This document shows positions 54,210-64,000 of a DNA stretch of 64,000 bases, piece after piece (position 1 is the first letter of the stretch; every line of letters starts with the position of its first letter). The stretch is from Anas platyrhynchos (taxonomy: Eukaryota > Chordata > Aves > Anseriformes > Anatidae), in the NCBI RefSeq assembly GCF_047663525.1, contig NC_092601.1, forward strand, positions 15,089,501 to 15,153,500. Reading direction: 5' to 3'. Position numbers and translations under genes: made by a program. The notes below the pieces were generated by a model. The model had not been told where the DNA came from and searched no databases. It worked only from the letters and a program-made list of their open reading frames with translations.

Positions 54210-57072
54210 GTGAGACCCAGCCCTGGGAGAGAGGGATGTGAGGGTGTCGGGCTGGAAGGTGTTGGGCTGCTTTTGGTGGGGTTGCTGTGGCTCAGCTGAT
54301 CCGTAACGCCCTTGTCACCAGCCAGGGAAATCACAAGTTACCTCTGAGCAGAAAATGAAACATTCCACAGATGTACGAAGGAACGGGATGGCTCCCTGTT
54401 GCCCATCACCTGTAAATCTCTTAACTTCCAGTCTGCGAGTAACTGGAAGTTACTGAGCGTCCTCCCTCCCATCCATCGTATGGACTATACCTAAACTGAG
54501 ACTTAGTCCGCAAGCAGAGGCTCTGTTCATAAAGGTGCATAGTTTATTTTTGACTATATAGCAGAATTACAATTTATAGTAGCGTAATCTTATGTTTTAA
54601 AGATGCTATATAGATGCTAAATTCCAGTAGCATTTTTTGTGCCATGTGAAAACAGTGACAAAATATTAGAAACTTAATTTGGAGATGCCTCATGAACAGC
54701 ACAGTGAAAATTTATTGCTTAACTGCATAGAGGCATTTTAAACGCCTAATGCTGAGTTAGGGAATTGAATTCCATCAGTCCTGAGATATGGCACCATTTC
54801 TGAAGCTATTAGCAGCGGTTCATTGGAGGACTTTCTTCTGTTTAGTCATTGTAATGAAGAAGTAGATCAGTTGAATCACTGAACTCTTCCAAAAGTTATG
54901 TTGCACCTTGTTCTTCACATGAATGTCATAGATAAAAAGCCACGCTTTGCCACCTTCTCACTCTCTGATGCATGGCCAAGCTTACCTCACACCTGCAGGA
55001 AGTTTAATGTCAGTGTGCTCCACAGATACCAACAGCTTTTGCTTGAAACATTCTCTTCAGCTGTGCCAGCACAACTGCTTGGGTTCTGTGGTGAGCTAAT
55101 CAAGGGGGCAGAACAGGCCTTTATGCAGATACATGCTCAGCAGAACGCTAGGTTAACGTACCTGATGCTTACATTGTGACTTTTCATAGAACTTTTCATC
55201 TCTGAGTGGAGGGTGGGAGATCAGTCCCATTACTTAAAGCAGATCTTCGTTCATTTACATTGCTACCACATGTGATGTAAAATGATCTGATTAATTTATT
55301 GATTGACTTCCTACATGCCTGTTTATCTGTGCTAACTTGGAGTTAGAAACTGGAACTTTAACCCATACAACGCGCTACGTGGTAAAAGTGCCAGTGATCT
55401 CAGTGCAATGTGCCACAGTACAAACAGCACCTGCCAGCATGGACTGTGGCACGGTCCAATCTGCAGCCCTCTCCTCACAGCTCGAGTTTATTGCAGAATT
55501 ACACAGCCGATTCCTATCAAAGTCAGCTGAGGAGGAAGCAGAGCCAGGCCTGGCTGGGTACTACACAAACGCCGTGCTGCCAGGCGTAGGGGGAAGCTTG
55601 GGTGCAGCTCAAGTAAAACTTCTTTGTACAGGCTCTGCTCTGTATCACAACCTGAGGTATTAGGCTGCGGTTCTCCGTGTGTCTCAGATTGCCCAAATTG
55701 TTAAATATTAAGCTGAAACATGAACATTACATTAATCCTGTAAGAATTCTGTACTCCACTGGTTATAGCACGTTCCAAGTACCTGGGCACCCGCAGCTCT
55801 TCAGCGTCCCATCCTGTAAGGGGAACATTTAGCCAGTTCATTATTTCCAGTTTGCTACCTGTAACATTTCCATTTACTATCTACAGAGCCGAATAGCTGA
55901 CAGATAAATAGCTTAGAAAATCACAGTAATGTTGTGCTCATTGTTCAATTAATGCAGTCCATAAAATGAGGCTTTTAGCTTTCTTGCTGGAAAACTACCT
56001 CTATTCTAGGCATGGTTTCCCAGGAAGATCAACTAAAGCTAGTTAAGGTATTAGACTAGAATATAATTTTGATGGATAGAATCCAAGAAATTAATGCCAA
56101 AGAAAGCTGGAGCCTTAAAGATAACTTCCGTTATCTTGTGAATTGTTAAGTCACTGCCAAATACACAACTAGATTAATTATTAACCTTAACTGAAGTAGT
56201 GTTGCAAAGTATTTCTTATTTTTGTACACTAGAATAATCACGACTAACATAAAGCTACGCTTTCTTAAAGGCAAGTTTTGTTTTTAAAAGGAAAAGCCCT
56301 GAACGTGTAGCATAAACAGAGCAAATAATTTGATGTGCTTCAAGTAGCCACGCGTGGTGATGCACTGAAAGCAGCTGTTCAGCAAGTCTCTCAGAGTGCC
56401 CTTACAAGTCTTGCCTTGTAGCCTCTCTCTTATGCTAAGTGTATTTCCAAGGAGCAGAAATGGAAATTTTATACAATTGCTTTGTGTTTTTATATGGCAT
56501 TTGACTGGGAGATGTTATTCCTGATCTTCCATGTGCAAATAACGTTACATAGTGCATGTTAGTACTTAAGCTTCATTTTGCCTCAGAAGTAGCAGAGTTT
56601 GTGGCAAGCACAGATGTTCTAATAGTGCTTACTTGTGTCCCCACAGTTCTAAAAACCTTAGCTTGTAGGCTAAGCCTTCTGCTTGTCTGAATAAAGCCTA
56701 TTTCAGAGTTAAGCCACATCCAGCTACAGTCTTAGCACGTATGAGTTAGCCCATTTCTAACAGATCTTGGGAAAGATCATCCCATGGCAAAGGGTGTAAA
56801 TTACACAGATCAGTTTTTGTGAAATTTCCCTCTGTGACACAGACTACTTCCTACCAGCATCTGGAGCCTCATAGTCACTCATAAGCCAGTCTGACACTGC
56901 CCCACTCTGGTGCTAGTCTTAATAGTGTAACATAAGCCAGAACTCTGCTTTGCTGCAGGTACAGCTTTCACCTTTAATTCACTTTGGGTGTTTTGAATGT
57001 GCATGTAAAGGCAGTAACTGCTTTTTTGTTCTCCCACTGCTTGCTTTGATGTCAAGTCTATTTCACATACAG
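54210..57072 (+). other. NUDT1: NUDT1 intron after coding exon 1
   Basis: A 2.9-kb intron splits the Nudix box. No repeat family, RNA or other gene was recognised. The frames at 54898-55179 and 55337-55663 show no domain and are treated as chance. Confidence 0.85.
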
Positions 57073-57218
57073 GGAACTCAAGGAAGAGAGCGGACTAACA
57101 GTGGACACCTTGCAGAAGATGGGCCAGATCACATTTGAATTTGTAGGCAGCCCTGAACTCCTGGAAGTTCACGTTTTCCGGGCAGATCATTTTAACGGCG
57201 AGCCAGAAGAAAGTGATG
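57073..57218 (+). CDS. NUDT1: NUDT1 coding exon 2 (residues 51-99, rest of Nudix box)
   Basis: The exon is 146 nt (ttcacatacag|GGAACTC to AGTGATG|GTAGGT). It completes the Nudix motif as G37-x5-E43-x7-R51-E52-L53-x-E55-E56-x-G58-L59, the metal-binding helix needed for hydrolysis. It continues with [15 protein letters not shown] and ends at a split Glu codon. All catalytic glutamates are intact. Confidence 0.96.
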
Positions 57219-57436
57219 GTAGGTGCTACCTCTCCTCTAGTGGAGGAGAAGCATGGGCATTCTCCTCTGAGACAGTATTGCTCATAAATAAATACAGAAG
57301 TATTCACACAGAATTTCTTTTGAGAAGGGAGGCAGCTGGGCTGTAAACAGAAGCTGTTTGTTTGACAGACAGTCAAAACTCCAGGCAGCAAAAAAAGCAA
57401 GACACAATTTCATGCCAAGTTGTTTTCTCCCACCAG
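57219..57436 (+). other. NUDT1: NUDT1 intron between coding exons 2 and 3
   Basis: A 218-nt GT-AG intron with a good pyrimidine tract (tgttttctcccaccag). Reading through it gives an early in-frame stop, so retention would remove the Trp117/Asp119/Asp120 part of the pocket. Confidence 0.88.
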
Positions 57437-57609
57437 AAATGCGGCCTCAGTGGTTTCAGCTGGATGAGGTGCCATTCAGTCAGATGTGGCCAGATGATAT
57501 CTATTGGTTTCCCCTGCTGCTTCAGAAAAAGAAGTTTCGTGGCTATTTTAAGTTCCAAGGACAAGACACTATCTTGGAGCACACCCTGGAAGAAGTGGAG
57601 GAAATTTAA
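57437..57609 (+). CDS. NUDT1: NUDT1 coding exon 3 (residues 100-156 and stop)
   Basis: The acceptor is ttctcccaccag|AAATGCGG. The exon encodes [13 protein letters not shown] and then [18 protein letters not shown]. Trp117, Asp119 and Asp120, which recognise the oxidised purine in human MTH1, are conserved in position and number. The frame ends TLEEVEEI and a TAA at 57607-57609. Reading frames that continue to 57733 in another phase are not the protein. Confidence 0.96.
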
Positions 57610-57921
57610 GAAGAAAACAGAAGCATTCATCCCACACGATGCCTACAGTGAGCTAGAACGCCATGAGTACTTCCAGGGGTCTCCTTTCTCAGCTCCCCAG
57701 CAGAGATTTATCTGCCGGGTCACCGGGAAGTAAAGAAAATAAGGGCATTTCTTAAAGTAGATATAGATGAAAGGAGACTTTCCATGCTGTGAAGTCCCTG
57801 GCTGTAGCATGGTTTAGTGGTTACTTGATGACAACTCTGAAGAATGTGCAGTTAACCCTTGTTTCTCAGGTGGTTAATGTGGTAGGCTTTTCCATCATAG
57901 CTGTAACTCTTTTTTAAAAAG

Positions 57922-57927
57922 ATTAAA
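57922..57927 (+). terminator. NUDT1: NUDT1 poly(A) signal ATTAAA
   Basis: ATTAAA lies about 313 nt after the NUDT1 stop and is followed by a T-rich stretch (ATTTGTTTTCC) 25 nt later. Cleavage near 57945 is expected. Confidence 0.6.
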
Positions 57928-57960
57928 AATATTTTTCAGTAAAATAATTTGTTTTCCTAT

Positions 57961-60900
57961 TATGAACATCTGGCTGATTTCTAGACTGCTTAAGGGCCTT
58001 TCAGGAATTGGCTTCCTTTCACAGAAACTCTTAAGTGGACTGTTTCTCAGACTAAGCACTATCTGTCAAGTATATTCTCTGTGCCTGTTTCTACATAGTT
58101 CCCAATGTAGCATTACTTCCTGGGAGAAGGTAACATTTTATCAGTGCTGTGAAAACCCTTTGAAAAGTTAGGTAGTGATCCTTTCAGGATTCCCCTGCTG
58201 AATGCAGCATAAGATTATAGGAGTTAAGAAAACAAAAAGTCTGAAGCAGATGTATTGCACTGTTTGAGCCCTGTTTTCACTTGGACTTTCCACTGTGAGC
58301 TTAGCTGTTTCAAGCATTTTGTACTGATAGGTAAAAATAATCTGGACAAAATCCCACCCAGGTTCCAGCAAGTCCATGTCACAAAGTGCAGTCACCCAGG
58401 GCTGCAGCCTCTGCCACGTGCCAGCAGCAGGTGACCTGTTCGGCACAGCTCTGCATGGTAGGGAGTGAAAGATGCATCAAACTGCTAGAAACAACACATC
58501 ACATATGTAACTTTATACAAGGTCTTTTTTTTTTTTCTTTTAAACACTTTTACAAACACATATAACACTTACAGATAGAATCTTGGAATGTAATATAGGA
58601 TCTGTAAACATTTCCAGTCTACCAGCTGTAGTAATAGTTCTTTAATTCCTGCATTTGGATAAAGTGCTTCATACATAAGGCTATTTGAGCAAAGCAAAGA
58701 TACAAGATATTCCAGGCAGGCAAAATTCATACCCTCTGAACAAGATTGTTTCTTCTCATCTCCCTCCAGCAGTCCTGAATATTTTATACCACCCAAAAAT
58801 GCCCTTCTTCATATGCTCAATAAGCCACAGGTCAGACTTAAAGGATAAGAGTTAACATCTTATACTCTTACCTTTCCTTTTGTGCTGCACAATGACTTAT
58901 TTATGGAGTTTTTGATACCTCTGCCTCTGACGTAGCAATAAGGGTTTCTGACTGTTCTAGTGGAGAGAATGGCTTGAGGCAAGCAGAGGAGAGAAAATAA
59001 GCACAAGGGTATAAGTTGCTCACAACAGGATGTCAAACCTTACTGCATGGTAGGAAAGGGAGTGACTGACAGCTGATACCTGTTATGTTCTCTTGATTTA
59101 TTTCCTGGTGGAAACTGTAAATTGCATGGTAAAGAGGGAGCAAATTACTTCCTATTCCTCCAGGAATTTAGGTAGGGAAAGAACAAGTTTGGCTCAGGCC
59201 TGCACTTGTATTTGCTATCCCCTATTCTCAGGTCAATTCAATCCTTTTACGTAGATACTTCCACCAGCACTGAATTTTAGCTCATGTCAAGAAGTAGTGA
59301 CTATTGTTCCTGCTGCAGTTGTGGAGACCAATTCTGTCCCCAGCTGGTGCTCTTTGTCTTCTAGGAACAGCAGAAATTGAAGACAGTGAATTAGCCTCTT
59401 ACAAATTCCAGGAATTACACCCTTGCGCGATCAAAGTAGAAGAATAGAAGCGCTGGAATGCAGCAAGGCACTGTGGAAAATGTGTTCCAAGGAGCAAAGT
59501 TCAAGGCAGATGGAAGGAGAGGGAAAGAAGCAAAGACCAAAGTTGTACTGTAAAACTAAGAGGTTGGGAAGCTTTTCAACATGTGGTATCAGTCAAAAAG
59601 CCTGTATATTGCCACTTCACAGCTCAGAGCAGAGGTGACCTTAACAGTGACCAAAACAAATAGCCCTTTTGATAAAGACATTCTTCAGGCTCTCCACTAT
59701 TTACTACCCTAGTATCTCCATGATATTTGACAGAGACACTGACAGAAAAAATTGGAGGCCTTTTCTCCAATTGTTATTTTAAACACAAGGAAGTCACCAT
59801 GAGTTCAAGCGCTACACAGAAAGCTTCCATCCAAGAAGGCACATTAACTCTTTGGTGCTACACCTTACATTTATCAGTTCTTGGCTAGGCAGCACACGCT
59901 CTTCTGTTAGGCTTATGGGTTGCTTAGTGTTTATTGCAGTCTACCCTTCTACCAGCAACGGGACCAACAACTGAAGTCTTGTTCTCTCCCCTGTACATAG
60001 CTGAACTGTTTGCTGCAGAGGGCGATAGCATAGAGGTAACAAGTTCTGGCTCCCCTACATTGTAAACTAGGATAGAGAACTGAAATTAACATGATTAATT
60101 CCCTGCTACATTCCTCTAGAGCAAGGAAGCTGTACTTGATGCTGCTCTCCTCGAGTCTGACACATTCCTAAACTGAACAGGGCGAGTACAGCAAGGAAAT
60201 CCCTCACCTATTGAGGTAAACGTGACACTGCTAGTTGCACACTGACCAGTCTCCCAGAAGCGAGGTTTGCAAACGAAGGGTTGCATGAAACAGTGTGCAT
60301 TGTTCAGGAGTGAGACAGAAGCTTGACAGTCCTGTATGAAATGAACTCTGAAAGTGCCATTAGCTGTATCAACTCTGAGAATACCTGGCCTACATTCTCA
60401 GAATGCTTGGTGAACAGATTGGGGAAAAAAAAAAAAAAAAGCAAAACAAGAAAATCCCACCCCAAAACTGTTGTCCTCCAAGAGGCAAGGGCTGACAGTG
60501 GAGGAGTGGGTGTTTGCTCAAATCAACATAATTCCAGTTTTTTACAGGTCACGTGCTCTATGCACACGTGTAGCAGTCTGTGCATTTGAATTACAGACTT
60601 TTTGAATTAAAGAATAATTGTTTTGAGGGAGAACAGGAAAGATAAGTTAATTAGTCTAAAGTCCAACTCTGTTTTTGTGTTTATGTTTTGTTTTTTTGGA
60701 AGTCTGAAATTGCAACTTCTTTTTCTAAATGTGAGAAGTGCAACGTTTCATTCAGAACTTGCAAAGTACTAGCCCACGGAACATACCCTGGTCATCTATC
60801 CCAGCCAAACAAGAAACATAGAAAACGTCAGATCTTCCTCCAAAACATACAGTGTTTTCTCAATTTGACTGCTCACATCAATGAAATGACCCTTAATAAC

Positions 60901-63113
60901 GAAGGATGACTAAGACAAAGCAAGTCACAATCTCTAACCAGCCAGCACCTTCAGCAGATAGGAGAAATGAAGAGCATCCAAAAATATGGTAAAATGCTCT
61001 TTGCACTTTTAACCACAAACTATCTTCCTAATCAAGGCAACGTCAAGCAACAAAACAAAACAAATTGTGCCATTCTTGAGACAACGTCTCATTTGTCATT
61101 ATACTGCAGAATCATTTCCCTCCCCAGACAGTTTGCTCTGGTTTATGAGCAGAACCTCTTCCACGTCACTTTGGGAATCTTCAGGCGAGGGAATCAGAAC
61201 TGCCACAGCCATTTCCAGTTAGTGCCTCAATGGACAAGGCCAGTACGTAGGAGGAAAGTCTTGGAAGAGAGTTAACATTTGAACTGCTATAAAAAGCTCT
61301 TGATAGTGTATTCTGAGCAGGGTTGTTAAACCACGCATCCTACACGCTTAAGGCTCAGCACCCAAGAAATTCACCCACATTCAGTGCACTTTACCATATA
61401 TCTGGGGAGGAGGGCTGTATGTAATGGATATGCTTGTCTCATGAATCTGGGCAAATAGCTTATTATCTTACTCCTAAATGAAGAAACTAACCCATAATTT
61501 CCACCTGGTCTAGGAAGATCATCATGCTGCATTTAATTTTCTAAACAAAAGAAAAAAAAGCTTTTGTGATTACAGGATTTAAGTGATTTAAATATATTTC
61601 CTACTACTGAAAGTCCCCCCAAAAGGGAAAATACTGTAATGGTTCCAGTTTAACAGCAAGCATTCATCCCTGTTAACAAGCTTCCTCTTTACCCACTCAG
61701 AGAAAACGCTAAGATGTCAACTCTCAAATTTCCCTTTGACAACTCATTTGGTCCCACAGAAGGTAGGTTCATGGGAGTCTTATTCGTGTAGAGTTTTGTT
61801 GCACACGTTTGCAGTTTCTTCACTTATCAGTTTCTCTAGAGGATATGCACAATTTCCTCTACAGTAACATGACATGCAAGTTCTTCTCCCCCCTGCCATT
61901 TCCCTCATGAGGGAAAGTCACTGGAGATACAAAGTGAGACATGGAAAATGTTTAGTCCCTTTATCACAGTCAGAAAAAAAAAAAAAAAAAAAAAAAAACA
62001 TTACTGAGGGCCGTGCTCCTTTTAGAGATAAAGAACTGTCACTTCAATTGTCTTTTCTTTACACACCAATGTTATCCAGAGCCACAAAACACATTAATAT
62101 CCTGATAAATACTGATTTTTGCTAATCAATTTCATCAGCATTGCGTCCCAGCCTACTGGTGTAACAGGATACTTCATCTGATACTAGACCAGAGGAAACA
62201 CCAGCCATCAGGTCAGCAGTTCTCCAGTAGCCCTAAACAGCTACTCAGCAGATAGATGTCAGAACCTCCAGAAGAAAACAAACAAGCTACCCTGTAGCTG
62301 TTCTGCTTGTGTAATAGGAGTGGTTTACAATTAAGGAGTGTTTTGTTCAATTCTTTGCTCATTTATGCCAGGCAAACTCCTCTGAGTTCCTGAACCCAGC
62401 CATCTTTGGCCCCAAACTGAGAAATGTGAGCAAGTCCCTAGGCTGCCCTGCAACCACGAGCTGAATGAACGCTGACATACAGTTTGCTAAGCCTCATTGG
62501 GAAAATTGCTGTGTCACAGCAGCACTGACCTCTGCCCAGCTGGGTTAAGGAATCCAACCACTTCATTCATGGTTTTTTTTTGCTCTAAAGCCTAGCAGTA
62601 AGAAATCGAATCCAGACAACTATCAATGGGATGGCTTTCAGCTTTCCTTATGCACATATGCCTCTAACACAGACCCTCCCAAGCTTAAAAGGCAATCCAC
62701 CTCCCTTCTGTAAGCACGTGCCTCAGACATCCTGTTCATCTCAGTACTTCAGAAGCTTGTCCACATGTGTGCAGATAAACATCATTGGAGGGCTGTTAGC
62801 ACAAGATGCAGAGGCATCAGCAGTAACGCTGCAGCCCTCACTGCACCATGTCACATCCTGACCCTGTGACAAGTGTCTTTTGGATAACAAAAAACAGCTC
62901 TGCCCCAGAGCATTTCAAAATTAAGAGACTGTCCTTACGACTGTATGTTCTGTCCCACATCCAGTCTGTCTAAATCAGAGAGCAGCTCAAAGCAGCAGTA
63001 TTTAAAAAAAAAAAAAAAAAAAGCTGTTTGGAGGATCCATTCTAACATCTGGAGGTAGAGGTCCCACCCCTCCCTTGATTGCACTTCTTGCTCCATGCTA
63101 GATGCTCAGAATA
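57961..63113 (-). other. Region between NUDT1 and the SNX8 stop, probably SNX8 3' UTR in large part
   Basis: The 5.1 kb has no recognised coding sequence, RNA gene or repeat family. It contains A-rich tracts at 60425-60440, 61974-61998 and 63003-63020. Minus-strand AATAAA candidates for SNX8 lie at 59930-59935 (followed by a GTGTGCTG stretch) and 59097-59102. Either would give a 3' UTR of 3.2 to 4.0 kb. There is no transcript evidence here. Confidence 0.45.
61974..61998. repeat. Poly(A) tract, 25 bases
   Basis: A long A run in the region between NUDT1 and SNX8. No retrogene was recognised upstream of it. Confidence 0.95.
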
Positions 63114-63227
63114 TTAATTGGAGAAGAAGTTTCCCTCTGGAGGTGATAATGGTGGAGTTGGCATATTGCTAGGTCCCACAAAGAGACAGCTCAACTTCGG
63201 CTTCAACTCATTCCAAACTTTACTCAT
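63114..63227 (-). CDS. SNX8: SNX8 last coding exon (37 residues and stop)
   Basis: The acceptor is ttttcccacag|ATGAGTAAAG and the stop TAA is at 63116-63114. It encodes MSKVWNELKPKLSCLFVGPS and then a proline-rich PTPPLSPPEG tail. This matches the human SNX8 C-terminus (MSKVWNDLRPKLSCLFAGP, then TPPCSPPED). SNX8 is a PX-BAR sorting nexin of early endosomes acting in retrograde traffic; this exon follows the BAR-like helices. It joins in phase 0 to the exon at the right edge. The Met shown is internal, not a start. Confidence 0.95.
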   Translation of the reverse strand: MSKVWNELKPKLSCLFVGPSNMPTPPLSPPEGNFFSN

Positions 63228-63961
63228 CTGTGGGAAAAAAAAAGGGAGAGAAAAGAAACAGACAACAAGATACATTATCATCTCACCACACTGGATTTTA
63301 GCAGCAATTTCAGGATACTGAAAACCACAACACAAATTTTCTGAAGCATTTTGGAGAAGTCCAGTGGACCCAGACATTCCTTTTAGACTGGTGCTACACT
63401 GACTGAGCAGAGATGGAGGGGAAGCTTCCCATACCTTGGTTAAATTCCTTCACTGAAGGGAAGGAACAAACTGCAGTTATAAAAAATTTTGTAATACAAC
63501 GAATGCAATAAAGTCCATGCATGGGGAATGCTGAAATTCATATTTAGGGATGGACAAAAGGGAGCTCTTAGATTTAAAGAGAAAACAAGGAAGTTCTTCC
63601 TTGTCATATTCCTGCATAGCACAGCAAAAAACCAGATTCATTTAGCAAGCACACATCGTTCATTACAGAATTGTTAGTTATTTAACAGTACAGTTTTCAT
63701 CTTTTGGGTAAAGCCACACACAGATGAAAAGAAAAAAACCAGCCAGAACAACTTGCTATAAGAAGACGCAGTCATTTAAAAGGGTGATGGGCTAGCCTTG
63801 ATCCTCACTTCCAATTGGAAATACCTTAGGTAACTTATTAAGAAGTTTTAAAAGATCTGAGCTGGACAGATGCTTAGGAAGAAGACCCGCAGGAGAAAAT
63901 AAATTAGTTCAAAATTCTCATTCGTATTTTGGGAAAAAGAGCATAGGCCAGAAGAACTCAC
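63228..63961 (-). other. SNX8: SNX8 last intron
   Basis: A 734-nt GT-AG intron between the two SNX8 exons. Nothing else was recognised in it. Confidence 0.88.
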
Positions 63962-64000
63962 CTCTTTGTGACCCTGGATCTGGGAGTTGACAAAGGCCCC
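63962..64000 (-). CDS. SNX8: SNX8 penultimate coding exon (partial, runs off right edge)
   Basis: The minus strand reads AFVNSQIQGHKE and then a CACAAAGAG|GTGAGTTC donor, identical to human SNX8 over FVNSQIQGHKE. The exon continues right of the window, with the BAR region, PX domain and 5' end of the gene. Confidence 0.93.

Larger units (their letters stand above)
53480..57960 (+). other. NUDT1: NUDT1 (MTH1) gene
   Basis: This gene encodes the oxidised purine nucleoside triphosphatase (8-oxo-dGTP to 8-oxo-dGMP plus pyrophosphate) that cleans the nucleotide pool in cytosol and mitochondria. Three coding exons give exactly 156 aa, the length of human MTH1 p18. A noncoding 5' exon in the CpG island is inferred, because the ATG exon has its own acceptor 5 bases before the ATG. 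It lies between MRM2 and SNX8 as in mammals. The start of the gene is approximate; the 3' end follows an ATTAAA at 57922-57927. Confidence 0.93.

Noticed and set aside
57362-57733. 123-codon frame overlapping NUDT1 exon 3
   Set aside because: Out-of-phase shadow of the real NUDT1 coding frame.

Overview
The window is vertebrate nuclear DNA, most likely avian and probably galliform. Three things show this: spliced genes with GT-AG introns, CR1 LINE fragments carrying the bird-type 3' tail, and gene content and order (MAD1L1, MRM2, NUDT1, SNX8) that match the syntenic block at human 7p22. From memory, this block lies on chromosome 14 in chicken. Nothing bacterial, viral or plasmid-like was seen. 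Most open reading frames here are chance frames in introns or CpG islands; the real coding sequence is a small part of the window.

Left and centre (1 to about 49,960, minus strand): the 5' half of MAD1L1, the spindle-checkpoint coiled-coil protein MAD1. A noncoding first exon lies in a CpG island at about 49.9 kb. Nine coding exons follow at 48.5, 47.9, 46.0, 44.7, 43.9, 42.6, 41.2, 40.1 and 12.2 kb. Phases and residues join without a break and give residues 1 to about 357 of a protein that is about 718 aa in human. The last two visible exons are separated by a 27.8-kb intron. The first 12.1 kb is the start of the next intron, so the C-terminal half (MAD2-binding motif and C-terminal domain) is off the left edge. 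These introns hold CR1 pieces, an old CR1/L3-type reverse-transcriptase remnant, homopolymer tracts, an (AT)12 microsatellite and several AT-rich, repeat-free blocks that look like candidate conserved noncoding elements.

Centre right (about 50.8 to 53.5 kb, minus strand): MRM2, the mitochondrial 16S rRNA 2'-O-ribose methyltransferase. Its two main coding exons and a good poly(A) signal are clear. Its short first coding exon, in or near the CpG island shared with NUDT1, is only tentatively placed.

Right (about 53.5 to 57.95 kb, plus strand): NUDT1 (MTH1), the oxidised-nucleotide hydrolase. It is complete in three coding exons, 156 aa, with an intact Nudix box and conserved substrate-pocket residues. 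MRM2 and NUDT1 are head to head across a CpG island that probably acts as a bidirectional promoter.

Far right (about 59 to 64 kb, minus strand): the last two coding exons of SNX8, an endosomal PX-BAR sorting nexin, tail to tail with NUDT1. The rest of SNX8 is off the right edge. About 5 kb between NUDT1 and the SNX8 stop has no recognised gene and probably holds a long SNX8 3' UTR.

The four genes are neighbours by conserved synteny and do not form a pathway, although MRM2 and NUDT1 appear to share regulatory sequence. I found no convincing new system. The points most worth checking are the phased 10-bp GC repeat beside the MAD1L1 first exon, a near-perfect TCTCGCGAGA element there, the MRM2/NUDT1 shared promoter with its unresolved first exons, and the candidate conserved blocks in the MAD1L1 introns.
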